From Anaerococcus marasmi (GTDB lineage Bacteria > Bacillota > Clostridia > Tissierellales > Peptoniphilaceae), in assembly GCF_900290195.1 (NCBI RefSeq), contig NZ_OLMF01000004.1, positions 919,501 through 983,500 on the forward strand: a stretch of 64,000 bases of DNA, given 5' to 3'. Below the pieces are notes generated by a model that searched no databases, was not told the origin of the DNA, and worked only from the letters and a program-made list of their open reading frames with translations. Made by a program: the position numbers and the translations under genes. Of this stretch, positions 1 to 8,636 are shown in pieces. The stretch's first letter is position 1; every line of letters begins with the position of its first letter.

Positions 1-219
1 TTCTGTAAGATCATAGAGACCAAATAGATCTATGTTTCCATTTTTCCTAATCACATCGACCATAGCAGAAGTCTCGTAAAGCTCTTCTCTTATATAATTT
101 ATATCATCATAAGGTCTTAGATTGAGGATCTGATCCTTTACAAGATTTGACCTCGCACATCCAGCAAGTCTTTCTAGAATCTTGTCATATTCTAAAACCT
201 TTAAGCTTTTTTCTTGCAT
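1..219 (-). CDS. mutS2: MutS2 family protein, N-terminal fragment
   Basis: The first 73 codons of a gene running off the left edge. The start ATG (219) overlaps the stop of the U32 gene by one base (TAATG). The N-terminus reads MQEKSLKVLEYDKILERLAG and continues with a SNLVKDQI-type helix, which matches the start of the MutS2 core/clamp domain. The ATPase, KOW and Smr domains would lie outside the window. MutS2 binds branched DNA and has been linked to suppression of recombination and to rescue of collided ribosomes. Its place behind zapA and the U32 gene is usual in Firmicutes and supports the call. Confidence 0.85.
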   Translation of the reverse strand, partial: MQEKSLKVLEYDKILERLAGCARSNLVKDQILNLRPYDDINYIREELYETSAMVDVIRKNGNIDLFGLYDLTE

Positions 220-2429
220 TAAATAATACCTCTATCGTAATTTAGATTGTTAGTTTCTTTTCTGTCTTGATAATCTCTTATATCTTCATCCGAAAATACC
301 TGAACTAGGAGGGATATATCAGTAGTAAAGTTTCTCCTATCTACCTTGGAAGCCTTGGATGGATAGATCCTACTTATGCCTTCTCTTCTTATTATCTTAA
401 GCCTATCTCCATTTTCATTTACCATTTCTCCATTTCTAAAGTTACAGGTCGGGCATCCCTTAAGCCCGCACTTTTTTATAGTAGAAAATGGACAGTGGAC
501 CATATTCATAAGCTCAATTCTTCCGAAGGCCAAGGCTTCTACATCAAAGTATCTGCCGTTTTGATTTATAGAATCAAATGTCGCTTCTACAGATGATGAA
601 GTCATCTCGGCAAACTTATCGTAAAAAGCATAGGTAAATTTATTGAAGACATTTAGGTATCTGCCTATCCTAATTTTTATATTATTTTCCCTGAATTTAT
701 CAACAAAGGCAAGGTCTCTATAGTTATTGAAAACTACCCCCTTGATAGATCTTTCCTTAATGAAGGCTATAAGCTCATCTATATCGTAGTCCGTGTGGGA
801 ATTAAGGATTAGATAAAGACTAAGGCCAGCATATTTCTCATCATATTCTTCTAGGTAAATATTATCGAAGTCTTTTAAAAGACTTGGACTTATATTAGTA
901 TTTTTAAGCTCCGCATTTACTTCTTTCTTGTGGTTTTTCTTTTTGCCAACTCCAGGGATTTCTATATCTATCTCATCTCTCCTAAAGGATTTGAGGATTT
1001 CCTCTTTAAGCTTAGCAGATCCTTCTCTTCTTAGTCTGTTGATGTCCTTTTTTCTAATGAAGACATCAGGGTCCATGACTATATTAATTTGCCTTGCCTT
1101 GTAGATATCGTCCCCAAACTTGCTTAAATTTTCCCTAAAGTCTTCTTCTGAAAGAGAAATCTTCTTAGCCCTTTCTAGATTGTCATCTATACTTAGGCTA
1201 ATTGACTTATCTTCATAGGTCATGGTAATCTCTGCAGGCTCTCCTACCTTGGCCCTAAAGTCAATTCTTATCGGAAGATTTTTATATTCTCCTAGAGCCT
1301 TTTCTAAGTTACTGCCTATCTTTTGAGAATTTAGAATATATACATCAGAGCCTTCCTTGGCGTCTGGATATTGGCCTAGATAAGTTTTAGAGTTTTTCTT
1401 TAGATTTTCGGTCAAGGTATAGGGTAATTTCTTGCCCTTATCTGTGATTATCTCTAGATTATCTCCTATAAGAAGGTCGGATGAATTAATAAAGTACTTT
1501 TTACTTCCTTCTTTGATGACTTTACCCACAGACCTATGCTTGGCATCAGATGAAAGTCTTACATAATCACTCTTTTGTCCAAAGATAAAACCCTTGGTGT
1601 AGCCTCTGTTTGATATATCTCTCAAATCATTTTTGTCGTAAGAATTTTTATCTATCTTATCCTTATAGCTTTTTACACTTGTATAGACATATTCTGGGCT
1701 TTTCATCCTACCTTCGATCTTGAAGCAATCTATGCCAAGGTCTACTAACTGGTCGATTTGATCTATGACATTTAAATCTCTCATATTTAGGAAATAATCA
1801 TCAGCCAAAGTTTTCCCATCTGCTATAAGGGAGTATTTTTGCCTACAAATACCAGCACATCTACCCCTGTTAGCGGAACGCGCTCCAAAATATGAGCTCA
1901 TCAAACATTCTCCAGAGTATGACACGCACAAGGACCCGTGGACGAAAACTTCCTTTTCTACAGGAAGGGTAGCAATCTTTCTAAGCTCTTCGATTGGGGT
2001 CTCTCTAGCAATAACTACCCTATCAAAACCCATATCCATGAGACTTTTGGCCCCGTAATAGTCTCTTACAGCCATTTGAGTTGAAGCATGAAGGTCCATG
2101 CCGGGCACTTGGTCTTTTAGGATTGTAAATAGTCCCAGATCTTGGATTATTAGGGCATCTGCTCCGTATTCGTAGAGCTTTTTGGCGTAATATATTGCCT
2201 TTTCTATCTCCTCATCCTTGATAAGAATATTCATAGTCACAAATACCTTCTTGCCAAATAGGTGGATGAGGTCAATAAAAGCTCCCACATTTTCTATATC
2301 AAAGTTTTTGGCATAGGCACGAGCTCCAAAGTCGTCCACTGCCATATAAAAGCTAGAAGCCCCAGCGGCAAGGCCTGCATAAAGCATCTCTTCATTGCCA
2401 ACTGGAGCTAGGATTTCAGATTTTGCCAT
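219..2429 (-). CDS. U32 family peptidase / RNA hydroxylation protein (TrhP/RlhA-like)
   Basis: A 736-residue protein of the U32 'peptidase' family. The N-terminal TIM-barrel part (about 1-290) contains SANRGRCAGICRQ and the family signature CFKIEGRMKSPEYV. A C-terminal DUF3656-like region follows. A late Cys cluster (HCPFSTIKKCGLKGCPTC) would supply iron-sulfur ligands. Known relatives, E. coli RlhA and B. subtilis TrhP, hydroxylate 23S rRNA or tRNA U34 using prephenate, so an RNA-modification role is more likely than proteolysis. A TTG lies one codon upstream, but the ATG at 2429 overlaps the zapA stop (TGATG) and is preferred. Which RNA it modifies cannot be read from sequence. Confidence 0.85.
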   Translation of the reverse strand: MAKSEILAPVGNEEMLYAGLAAGASSFYMAVDDFGARAYAKNFDIENVGAFIDLIHLFGKKVFVTMNILIKDEEIEKAIYYAKKLYEYGADALIIQDLGLFTILKDQVPGMDLHASTQMAVRDYYGAKSLMDMGFDRVVIARETPIEELRKIATLPVEKEVFVHGSLCVSYSGECLMSSYFGARSANRGRCAGICRQKYSLIADGKTLADDYFLNMRDLNVIDQIDQLVDLGIDCFKIEGRMKSPEYVYTSVKSYKDKIDKNSYDKNDLRDISNRGYTKGFIFGQKSDYVRLSSDAKHRSVGKVIKEGSKKYFINSSDLLIGDNLEIITDKGKKLPYTLTENLKKNSKTYLGQYPDAKEGSDVYILNSQKIGSNLEKALGEYKNLPIRIDFRAKVGEPAEITMTYEDKSISLSIDDNLERAKKISLSEEDFRENLSKFGDDIYKARQINIVMDPDVFIRKKDINRLRREGSAKLKEEILKSFRRDEIDIEIPGVGKKKNHKKEVNAELKNTNISPSLLKDFDNIYLEEYDEKYAGLSLYLILNSHTDYDIDELIAFIKERSIKGVVFNNYRDLAFVDKFRENNIKIRIGRYLNVFNKFTYAFYDKFAEMTSSSVEATFDSINQNGRYFDVEALAFGRIELMNMVHCPFSTIKKCGLKGCPTCNFRNGEMVNENGDRLKIIRREGISRIYPSKASKVDRRNFTTDISLLVQVFSDEDIRDYQDRKETNNLNYDRGII

Positions 2430-2920
2430 CAAAGTTTTCCTTTCAAGCTGTCATTTTCCTTGCTAAGGTCCATTACTTCTACTTGAAGTCTTTTGACTTC
2501 GTTTTTGAGTTTATCTATAGTCTCTTTAGAATCCTTGTATCTTACAAGATCTCTCTTAAGCTTAGAATTTTCCTTATCTAGCTCATCTAGTCTTTCTTTA
2601 TCCTCCAAGCTTTCCCTAAGAAGCTTATCCTTCTCGCTTCTGATTAAGTCTACTTCTTCTTTTAGCTTAGGGTATTCTCTTAGAGGAACTTCGCTTTCTT
2701 CCTTAAGACTCTTATACTTTTCGGCAAGTCTATAGAGGTCATCTGTAATATTTACACCAGCCAATACTAGTTGCCTATCAAAAGTAAGCCTATTGGATTT
2801 AACTTCTTGGATTTTCCTATCAAATATTTCTGCTATATCTTTAATATTTTCCTTAGGCTCCTTGGAGACTAGGGTGTAGGTCTTGCCGTCTATTTTGACA
2901 TCAACTTTATATTCGCTCAA
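2429..2920 (-). CDS. zapA: Cell division protein ZapA with coiled-coil extension
   Basis: 163 residues. The first 70 or so (KVDVKIDGKTYTLVSKEP, then a helix ending DDLYRLAEKYK) match the ZapA domain, which binds FtsZ and bundles protofilaments at the Z ring. The remaining 90 are charged heptad-like coiled coil rich in Glu, Lys and Leu, so the protein is longer than the usual ZapA of about 100 residues. The start codon is TTG, with AGGAG six bases upstream. It lies 9 bp after pheT and overlaps the U32 start, so it is translated within the pheS-pheT-zapA-U32-mutS2 transcript. Confidence 0.85.
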   Translation of the reverse strand: MSEYKVDVKIDGKTYTLVSKEPKENIKDIAEIFDRKIQEVKSNRLTFDRQLVLAGVNITDDLYRLAEKYKSLKEESEVPLREYPKLKEEVDLIRSEKDKLLRESLEDKERLDELDKENSKLKRDLVRYKDSKETIDKLKNEVKRLQVEVMDLSKENDSLKGKL

Positions 2921-2929
2921 ATACTACTC

Positions 2930-5317
2930 CTAACTACGTAATACAATATCCTCTTCTGCCAAGCAATCGAGGATTTTCTTCTCTATTCCTGCTATATCCT
3001 TATCCTTTAGGGTCCTATCCTTAGCCCTATATAAGACCTTATAAGAAATTGACTTCTTATCTTCTTCTATATGCTCTCCTGTATAAATGTCAAATAGGCT
3101 AATCTTATCTACAAGGCCAGATCCATTTTCTCTTATAGTATTTTCTATTAGTTCTGACTCAAGATTTCTGTCGCATACAAATGAATAGTCTCTTTCTATA
3201 GCAGGGAATTTTGCTATTTGTTTATATTTTCTATCAATTACTCTCTTATCTTCAATCCCCGCAAGATTTATCTCAAGGATTAAGGCTCCCTTATCTATCT
3301 CATATTCATCACGAACTTCGTAGGAAATCTCACCCATTATACCAACATGGTCTCCTTCATAGAAGATATCTGCACAACGGCCAGCGTGGAAGGCGTAGAT
3401 ATTTTCATTTGCCTTAAATGTAAAGCCAGTAAATCCAACCTCTCCCATGGCTAGGGTAAAGAAATCCTTAAGGTCGTAGAAGGAATAATCTCCATATAGG
3501 CCCATGGTTAGGGTAATATTTTCCTTTGGAAGCTTATCTGAAGTTTTCTCGAAAGTCCTATCTAGCTCGAAGAATCTCATGTCCTTTTGACCGTATTTAA
3601 TATTTTTAGCAATTACATCTAGCATAGATGGAACTTGACTAGTTCTCATTACTGAGTAGTCTTCTCCAAGCGGATTTATTAGCTTGATATAATCACGAAG
3701 ATTAGAATCCTTATCTACACCTAATCTGTCATATTCTCTTGGGGAGATAAAGGAATAGGTTGCAAGCTCTGAGAACTTTTGTCCAACAAGCTTACTACAA
3801 AGCTCATCTCTTAGAAGTCTTCTCTTAGATCTTTCTCCTCTTTGAAGGGATGATACCAAAGGAGCATTTTCGATATTTCCCATACCGTAGAGCCTAACAA
3901 CTTCTTCTATTAGGTCTGCTTCTATAGTGACATCACTTCTAAAGTAAGGAACTCTTACCCTAAGCTTTTTATCATCTAGCTTTTCTACTTCAAATTCTAG
4001 AAGCTCTAGATTTCTAATAGCAGTATCTAGGTCAAAGTCCACACCTGTTAGCATGTTTAGTCTTTCTAGTCTAAGATCTACCTTTATCTCTTCTCTTTCT
4101 TTTATGCCTTCATCGATTGTGCCTCCGACAACTTCTCCTATAGCAAGTTCGTCGATTAATCTCATGGCCCTTCTTGAAGCAAAGTCTGCCATCTCAACTG
4201 GAACACCCTTTTCAAATCTAGAGCTTGCTTCGCTCCTAAGACCTAGAGTTTTGGAGGACTTTCTAATATTTGCTTGATCGAAATTTGCTGCCTCTAGGAG
4301 GATGTTTTTGGTATCCTTTGTTACCTCAGAGTCCATTCCTCCCATAAGACCTGCGAGGCCTATAGCTTCCTTGCCATCAGCTATAACAAGCATTGAAGGG
4401 TCGAGCTTCCTGTCTACTCCATCAAGAGTCTTTAGAATTTCTCCTTCCCTAGCATCTCTTACTATAATTTTTTGATCAACTAATTTGTCGAGGTCATAGG
4501 CATGGAGGGGTTGACCAGTTTCAAGCATTACGAAGTTTGTAATGTCTACTATGTTATTTATTGGTCTCATACCTGCAAGCATGAGGTAGTTTTGTAGCCA
4601 TTGAGGAGATCTTTTGACTTCGACATTCTTGGCAACTCTTGCTACAAAGCGATTACACTTATCACTTTCAATAGAAACTCCATTAGAATAGTCTTTTATG
4701 TCCTCATCATTTTCCTTAAATTCGAGACTTGGATAGGTGATTTTTTCTCCAAAACTTGCCGCAGTTTCTCTTGCCATACCGATTATTGAAAGACAGTCTG
4801 GTCTGTTTGGGGTTATCTCGTATTCTATAACTGGGCTATTTGAGTGAATTGCTTGGCTTAGGGGAGTGCCTGGCTCATATTCTCCTTCTAGAACTATAAC
4901 TCCCTCCCTAAGTTCCTTTGGAATTACAGAATCTTCATAGCCTAGTTCGCTGTAGGCTGTAAGCATGCCTTGGCTTACAATTCCAAAAAAGTCATGGTCT
5001 TCTATGAGAGTTCCGTCATCAAGCTTAGTCCCTGATGTGATAACTGGAAGGTAGTCGCCCTTCTTGGTGTTTTTGGCATTGGTTATAATAGTGATCGGTT
5101 CATCTTTTCCAATATCTATTGTAAGAACTTGGAGCCTATCAGCCTCCTCGTGTTTTACTTGATCTGTAACTTTTCCTACAAGGATTCCATCAAGATCAGA
5201 TGTGTGAATTGTAACTTCTTCTACGTGCGATCCTGTCTCTGAAAGCCTATCAGTAATTGTCTTAAGGTCTTTATCTATTTTTATATAATCTTTTTGCCAT
5301 ATTAAAGGTACTAACAT
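2930..5317 (-). CDS. pheT: Phenylalanine--tRNA ligase, beta subunit
   Basis: 795 residues, the normal bacterial length. Visible in order are the N-terminal tRNA-binding OB fold (about 40-150), the B3/B4 editing region (RPDCLSIIGMARE near 170, later RPINNIVDITNFVMLETGQP), the B5 domain, the catalytic-like core (MRTSQVPSML), and the C-terminal ferredoxin-fold anticodon-binding domain starting near KFPAIERDYSF. It pairs with PheS as the (alpha-beta)2 enzyme that charges tRNA-Phe in the cytoplasm. ATG with GGAGG eight bases upstream; 8 bp behind pheS and under the same T-box. Confidence 0.97.
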   Translation of the reverse strand: MLVPLIWQKDYIKIDKDLKTITDRLSETGSHVEEVTIHTSDLDGILVGKVTDQVKHEEADRLQVLTIDIGKDEPITIITNAKNTKKGDYLPVITSGTKLDDGTLIEDHDFFGIVSQGMLTAYSELGYEDSVIPKELREGVIVLEGEYEPGTPLSQAIHSNSPVIEYEITPNRPDCLSIIGMARETAASFGEKITYPSLEFKENDEDIKDYSNGVSIESDKCNRFVARVAKNVEVKRSPQWLQNYLMLAGMRPINNIVDITNFVMLETGQPLHAYDLDKLVDQKIIVRDAREGEILKTLDGVDRKLDPSMLVIADGKEAIGLAGLMGGMDSEVTKDTKNILLEAANFDQANIRKSSKTLGLRSEASSRFEKGVPVEMADFASRRAMRLIDELAIGEVVGGTIDEGIKEREEIKVDLRLERLNMLTGVDFDLDTAIRNLELLEFEVEKLDDKKLRVRVPYFRSDVTIEADLIEEVVRLYGMGNIENAPLVSSLQRGERSKRRLLRDELCSKLVGQKFSELATYSFISPREYDRLGVDKDSNLRDYIKLINPLGEDYSVMRTSQVPSMLDVIAKNIKYGQKDMRFFELDRTFEKTSDKLPKENITLTMGLYGDYSFYDLKDFFTLAMGEVGFTGFTFKANENIYAFHAGRCADIFYEGDHVGIMGEISYEVRDEYEIDKGALILEINLAGIEDKRVIDRKYKQIAKFPAIERDYSFVCDRNLESELIENTIRENGSGLVDKISLFDIYTGEHIEEDKKSISYKVLYRAKDRTLKDKDIAGIEKKILDCLAEEDIVLRS

Positions 5318-5325
5318 ATATCCTC

Positions 5326-6348
5326 CTAGAATTGTTCCATAAATCTCTTGTCATTATCATAAAGAAGTCTTATGTCATCGAGTCCATATTTAACCATGGC
5401 AATCCTATCGACTCCTAGACCAAAGGCAAAGCCTGTGTATTTTTCGCTATCAATACCGCAAGCCTCTAGTACATTTGGATGAACCATTCCTCCACCCAAA
5501 AGCTCCATTGACCAGCCAGTATTACCACAAGCAGGACATCCCTCTCCCTTGCACACTGGGCAAGTTACGTCTACTTCAAGGCTTGGCTCTGTGAATGGGA
5601 AGTGGTGAGGACGGTATCTTAATTTCATCTCATCTCCAAACATTTCCTTTATAAAGGTCTCAAGAGTCGCCTTAAGGTTAGCCATAGATACATTCTCATC
5701 TACTACCAAGCATTCCAATTGGTGGAACATTGGTGAGTGGGTAGCATCTACTTCGTCGTTTCTGAAAACTCTTCCTGCTGAAACCATTTTTATAGGAAGT
5801 TTTCCCTCCTTCATTACTCTAACTTGCATGCTTGATGTGTGAGGCCTTAACAAAACTTCATCATTGATATAGAAGGTATCTGATGTTGATCTTGCTGGGT
5901 GATCTTCTGGTGAGTTTAGATCATCAAAGACGAACTTCACTGTATCGACTTCTGGACCTTCTACTACATCAAAGCCCATGTTTTGAAAGATTGACTCGAG
6001 CTCTTCCATAGTTTGGTTAATCACTGCCAAGTGACCTGATTCGTACTTGTCGAAGTGGGCTGTGACGTCGATTTTTTCTGCCTTGACCTTCTCTTCTAGG
6101 AGGGCTTTTTTGATTTCTTCGTTTTTAAGAAGAAGTTTCTCTTCTATTTCCTTGCTGGTCTTGTTGATTAGCTTACCTGCGGCTGGTTTTTCTTCATTAG
6201 GGAGTTTGGCGATTGATTTTTTAAGATCTGTTATTTCACCCTTTTTTCCTAAGTACTTGATTCTTAACTTTTCCAAGTCGTCTAGGGACTTAGCAGCTTC
6301 TATTTCATTCTTAAAAGTTTCTAATACTTTTGTTAAATTTTCTTCCAT
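5326..6348 (-). CDS. pheS: Phenylalanine--tRNA ligase, alpha subunit
   Basis: 340 residues starting MEENLTKVLETFKNEIEAAK. An in-frame upstream extension to 6420 would run through the T-box and terminator, so the ATG at 6348 (behind TTTGGAGG) is the start. The N-terminal coiled coil binds tRNA. The class II catalytic core has motif 2 (AGRVFRNDEVDATHSPMFHQ) and motif 3 (GFAFGLGVDRIAM). A Cys-rich CPVCKGEGCPACGNTGW segment, common in clostridial PheS, may bind zinc. It adenylates phenylalanine and transfers it to tRNA-Phe. It is the first gene of the T-box-controlled operon. Confidence 0.97.
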   Translation of the reverse strand: MEENLTKVLETFKNEIEAAKSLDDLEKLRIKYLGKKGEITDLKKSIAKLPNEEKPAAGKLINKTSKEIEEKLLLKNEEIKKALLEEKVKAEKIDVTAHFDKYESGHLAVINQTMEELESIFQNMGFDVVEGPEVDTVKFVFDDLNSPEDHPARSTSDTFYINDEVLLRPHTSSMQVRVMKEGKLPIKMVSAGRVFRNDEVDATHSPMFHQLECLVVDENVSMANLKATLETFIKEMFGDEMKLRYRPHHFPFTEPSLEVDVTCPVCKGEGCPACGNTGWSMELLGGGMVHPNVLEACGIDSEKYTGFAFGLGVDRIAMVKYGLDDIRLLYDNDKRFMEQF

Positions 6349-6361
6349 TTTTCCTCCAAAT

Positions 6362-6600
6362 AAAAAAAATCCGCCCTCTAAAGGACAGATAATTCTGCGG
6401 TACCACCTTATTTGACTCATATATCATATTTACTAAAATTTAGACTTCTAATAAATACTTATACAAATCCACTCTTAGCTTTAACGTAAGCTTAAACGTA
6501 TCGACTACTTTATTCATCTCAAGCTTCATCGGTGAATATCCCTAGTCGTTACTTAAAAGGCTCTCAACATCCCCAATTTGCTGTATAAGAATAACTAAAG
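6362..6600 (-). promoter_or_regulatory. T-box leader controlling pheS-pheT
   Basis: On the minus strand just ahead of pheS, AAGGTGGTACCGCAGAA (6393-6409) is a near-consensus T-box. It is followed by a terminator hairpin and an eight-base T run (6362-6390). Upstream, 6411-6600 can form the stem I region. A TTC triplet followed by A at 6534-6536 is a candidate Phe specifier codon, though I could not fold stem I with certainty. Uncharged tRNA-Phe would stabilise the antiterminator and allow pheST transcription. The T-box element is clear; the specifier assignment is inference. Confidence 0.9.
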
Positions 6601-6610
6601 TCTTTCCGAA

Positions 6611-7336
6611 TCAATAGCCTAGTGTATTCATCATTATGCTCGCTGCGATAGCAGCGTTTAAGGATTCGATTTCTCCCTGCATAGAAATTTTGATAAAATC
6701 GTCGGTCAATTTCCTTATATCCTCACTCAGTCCATTGGCCTCGTTTCCTATAGCAAGAATTATCAAATCGTTAGAACTATCATACTTTCTAACATCGATT
6801 CCTTCCATATGACTTGAAAGAAATCTATAGTTTTTCTTAAGCTTTCTTATCTCCTCTAGACTAAGCTCCACGATGTTTTCCCTAAAGACTGACCCCATGG
6901 ATGCCCTTAGACATTTCTCGTTGTAGATATCCACGCATCCCTTGGTTAGGATTATATCAGAAAAACCAAAGGCTTCGGCTGATCTTATTATTGTTCCCAT
7001 ATTACCAGGATCAGAAATATGATCAAGAAGAAGGATCCTATCTGATTTTAAAGCACAAGCTTCTTTCTTTCTGATTACTGCGGCATAGCCGTCTGGAGAT
7101 TTTAGCTCGCTTAGCTTAGCAAATAAGTTTCTATCAAATACAAGGTAAGGGATATTTTCTTCAAAAGATATCCCCTCTCTTAAGAAAAGAAAGTCTATAT
7201 CGGCATTAGACTTGATAGCTTCCTCGATTAGCTTTCTTGACTCAATGACAAATAGTCCTTCCTTGTCCCTGTATTTTTTATTTCTAAGTTTTTTTATTAA
7301 TTTAAACTTTGGGTTCGCTTGAGATTTGATTATCAT
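6611..7336 (-). CDS. TrmH/SpoU family RNA 2'-O-methyltransferase
   Basis: 241 residues. The C-terminal SPOUT fold shows the three family motifs: DHISDPGNMGTIIRSAEAFG (motif 1), LAIGNEANGLSEDI (motif 2) and MQGEIESLNAAIAASIMM (motif 3). The N-terminal 100 residues are a substrate-binding L30e-like domain. Such enzymes transfer a methyl group from SAM to a ribose in rRNA or tRNA; the exact target is unknown. The start ATG overlaps the rplT stop (TAATG), so it is co-translated with the infC-rpmI-rplT operon, a common clostridial arrangement. Confidence 0.9.
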   Translation of the reverse strand: MIIKSQANPKFKLIKKLRNKKYRDKEGLFVIESRKLIEEAIKSNADIDFLFLREGISFEENIPYLVFDRNLFAKLSELKSPDGYAAVIRKKEACALKSDRILLLDHISDPGNMGTIIRSAEAFGFSDIILTKGCVDIYNEKCLRASMGSVFRENIVELSLEEIRKLKKNYRFLSSHMEGIDVRKYDSSNDLIILAIGNEANGLSEDIRKLTDDFIKISMQGEIESLNAAIAASIMMNTLGY

Positions 7337-7689
7337 TAAGCTGCTTGGTTTGCAAGCTCTACAAGTTTAGCGAATTCTTCTTGGTTGTTTACTGCAAGCT
7401 CAGCAAGCATTTTTCTGTTGATGTCGATGTTTGCTTTCTTAAGGTTACCCATAAATTTAGAATAGCTTGTTCCGTTAAGTCTTGCTGCTGCGTTGATTCT
7501 AGCAATCCATAGTTTTCTGAAGTCTCTTTTTCTGTGCTTTCTTCCGATGTAAGCATAGTTAAGAGATTTCATTACAGCTTGGTTAGCTGTTCTGAATAGA
7601 AGGCTCTTGGAACCGTAGTATCCTTTAGCTTGTTTTAATACTTTTTTGTGTCTTTTTTTAGCGTTTACTGCTCTTTTTACTCTTGCCAT
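7336..7689 (-). CDS. rplT: 50S ribosomal protein L20
   Basis: 117 residues, the family's normal length. The very basic N-terminus ([20 protein letters not shown]) and the conserved RRDF-like [18 protein letters not shown] stretch identify L20. It nucleates early 23S rRNA assembly and in Firmicutes represses its own operon by binding the leader RNA. It lies 10 bp after rpmI and overlaps the trmH-type gene by one base. Confidence 0.98.
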   Translation of the reverse strand: MARVKRAVNAKKRHKKVLKQAKGYYGSKSLLFRTANQAVMKSLNYAYIGRKHRKRDFRKLWIARINAAARLNGTSYSKFMGNLKKANIDINRKMLAELAVNNQEEFAKLVELANQAA

Positions 7690-7699
7690 CTATATCCTC

Positions 7700-7897
7700 C
7701 TATGCACCGATCATGTTTTTAACGTTTTTCATTTCGCTTGATGAAACAACTGTTGCTTTTCTTAGTCTTCTTTTTCTGTTTGGTGATTTTTTAGCTGTAA
7801 GGTGTCCCTTGTAAGCTTTTCTTCTCATAACTTTTCCGCTGCCAGTAACTTTGAATCTCTTAACTGCAGCTCTTCTTGTTTTATTTTTCTTTGCCAT
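7700..7897 (-). CDS. rpmI: 50S ribosomal protein L35
   Basis: 65 residues, starting MAKKNKTRRAAVKRFKVTG, the normal L35 length. A possible in-frame start seven codons earlier overlaps infC; the ATG at 7897 behind AAGGAGAAT is preferred. Highly basic small protein of the large subunit, in the canonical order infC-rpmI-rplT and only 1 bp from the infC stop. Confidence 0.97.
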   Translation of the reverse strand: MAKKNKTRRAAVKRFKVTGSGKVMRRKAYKGHLTAKKSPNRKRRLRKATVVSSSEMKNVKNMIGA

Positions 7898-7898
7898 C

Positions 7899-8417
7899 TT
7901 ATTCTCCTTTTTCGTCATTTGGTTCTAAAAACATCACTAAAGATCTTCCTTCCATTTTAGGTTTTTTCGTAACCTTGTAGGAATCTTTAAGCATTGTCTT
8001 AAACTTATCCATCAATTCGTAGCCAGGCTCTTTACGTCCAAGCTCTCTACCACGGAATCTTATAGAAACTTTTACTTTATCCCCGTTATTTAAGAATTTC
8101 ATGCTTTGATTTGCTTTTGTTTGCAAGTCATTGTCTTCTATATTAAGAGAAAATCTTGTTTCTTTTAATTGAGCATTTTTTTGTTTTTTTCTATTCTCTT
8201 TTTCTTTTTTCTCTTGATCGTATTTGAACTTGCCGTAATCCATTATCCTAGTAACAGGTGGCTTAGCCTTTGGGCTCATCAATACTAGGTCAAGTTTGCT
8301 ATCATAAGCCATGTCTAGGGCTCTGTTTAGGTCAACTATTCCTACCTGATTACCATTTTCATCAATAAGTCTTACTTGCTTAGCTCTAATTTCATCATTT
8401 ATTCTTAAATCTTTTAT
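7899..8417 (-). CDS. infC: Translation initiation factor IF-3, probable AUA start
   Basis: 172 residues with both IF-3 domains: the N-terminal part (RINDEIRAKQVRLIDENGNQ) and, after a Lys/Glu-rich linker, the C-terminal 30S-binding part (FSLNIEDNDLQTKANQSMKF and KVSIRFRGRELGRKEPGYEL). No ATG or GTG lies at the expected place. The ribosome-binding site GGAGG is followed after 7 bases by ATA at 8417. The only upstream start-like codon in frame is a TTG at 8453 inside the terminator hairpin, which is unlikely. IF-3 discriminates against non-standard start codons, and infC in other bacteria uses AUU, so an AUA start fits autoregulation. Confidence 0.9.
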   Translation of the reverse strand: MKDLRINDEIRAKQVRLIDENGNQVGIVDLNRALDMAYDSKLDLVLMSPKAKPPVTRIMDYGKFKYDQEKKEKENRKKQKNAQLKETRFSLNIEDNDLQTKANQSMKFLNNGDKVKVSIRFRGRELGRKEPGYELMDKFKTMLKDSYKVTKKPKMEGRSLVMFLEPNDEKGE

Positions 8418-8429
8418 AAGTATACCTCC

Positions 8430-8557
8430 ATATATTAAAAAAAGCGGGCACAAAGTACCCGTTCCAATTTATAATTAAATCTCGTAATTAAAAATTATTA
8501 ACCTACAAACTTAAGTCGGCAGGTGAGTTGGGTACTTCTTTGTTGTCTACGCTTTTT
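8430..8557 (-). promoter_or_regulatory. Structured leader of infC-rpmI-rplT (probable L20 autoregulatory leader)
   Basis: A leader of roughly 130 bases sits between the promoter and infC. Near its 3' end CGGGTAC-TTT-GTGCCCG with a seven-base T run (8437-8464) forms an intrinsic terminator. Earlier in the leader a GTACCC segment (near 8530) is complementary to the GGGTAC arm and could form the competing antiterminator. In B. subtilis the same operon is controlled by L20 through leader termination; the position and pairing here match that scheme. I did not fold the full element. Confidence 0.75.
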
Positions 8558-8586
8558 ATAGTACTATATCATGGCTTTTTTGTCAA
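8558..8586 (-). promoter_or_regulatory. Sigma-A promoter for infC operon
   Basis: Minus strand: TTGACA (8586-8581), a 17-bp spacer, then TACTAT (8563-8558). Good match to the vegetative consensus, placing transcription start at about 8550, just upstream of the structured leader. Confidence 0.8.
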
Positions 8587-8636
8587 GGATCTTTCTCTTA
8601 TTTCTGACAAAAAACACCTATTTAAATTAATGATTT

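Noticed and set aside
8418-8453. TTG at 8453 as start of infC
   Set aside because: It lies in the terminator hairpin upstream of the GGAGG site and would add residues not found in IF-3.
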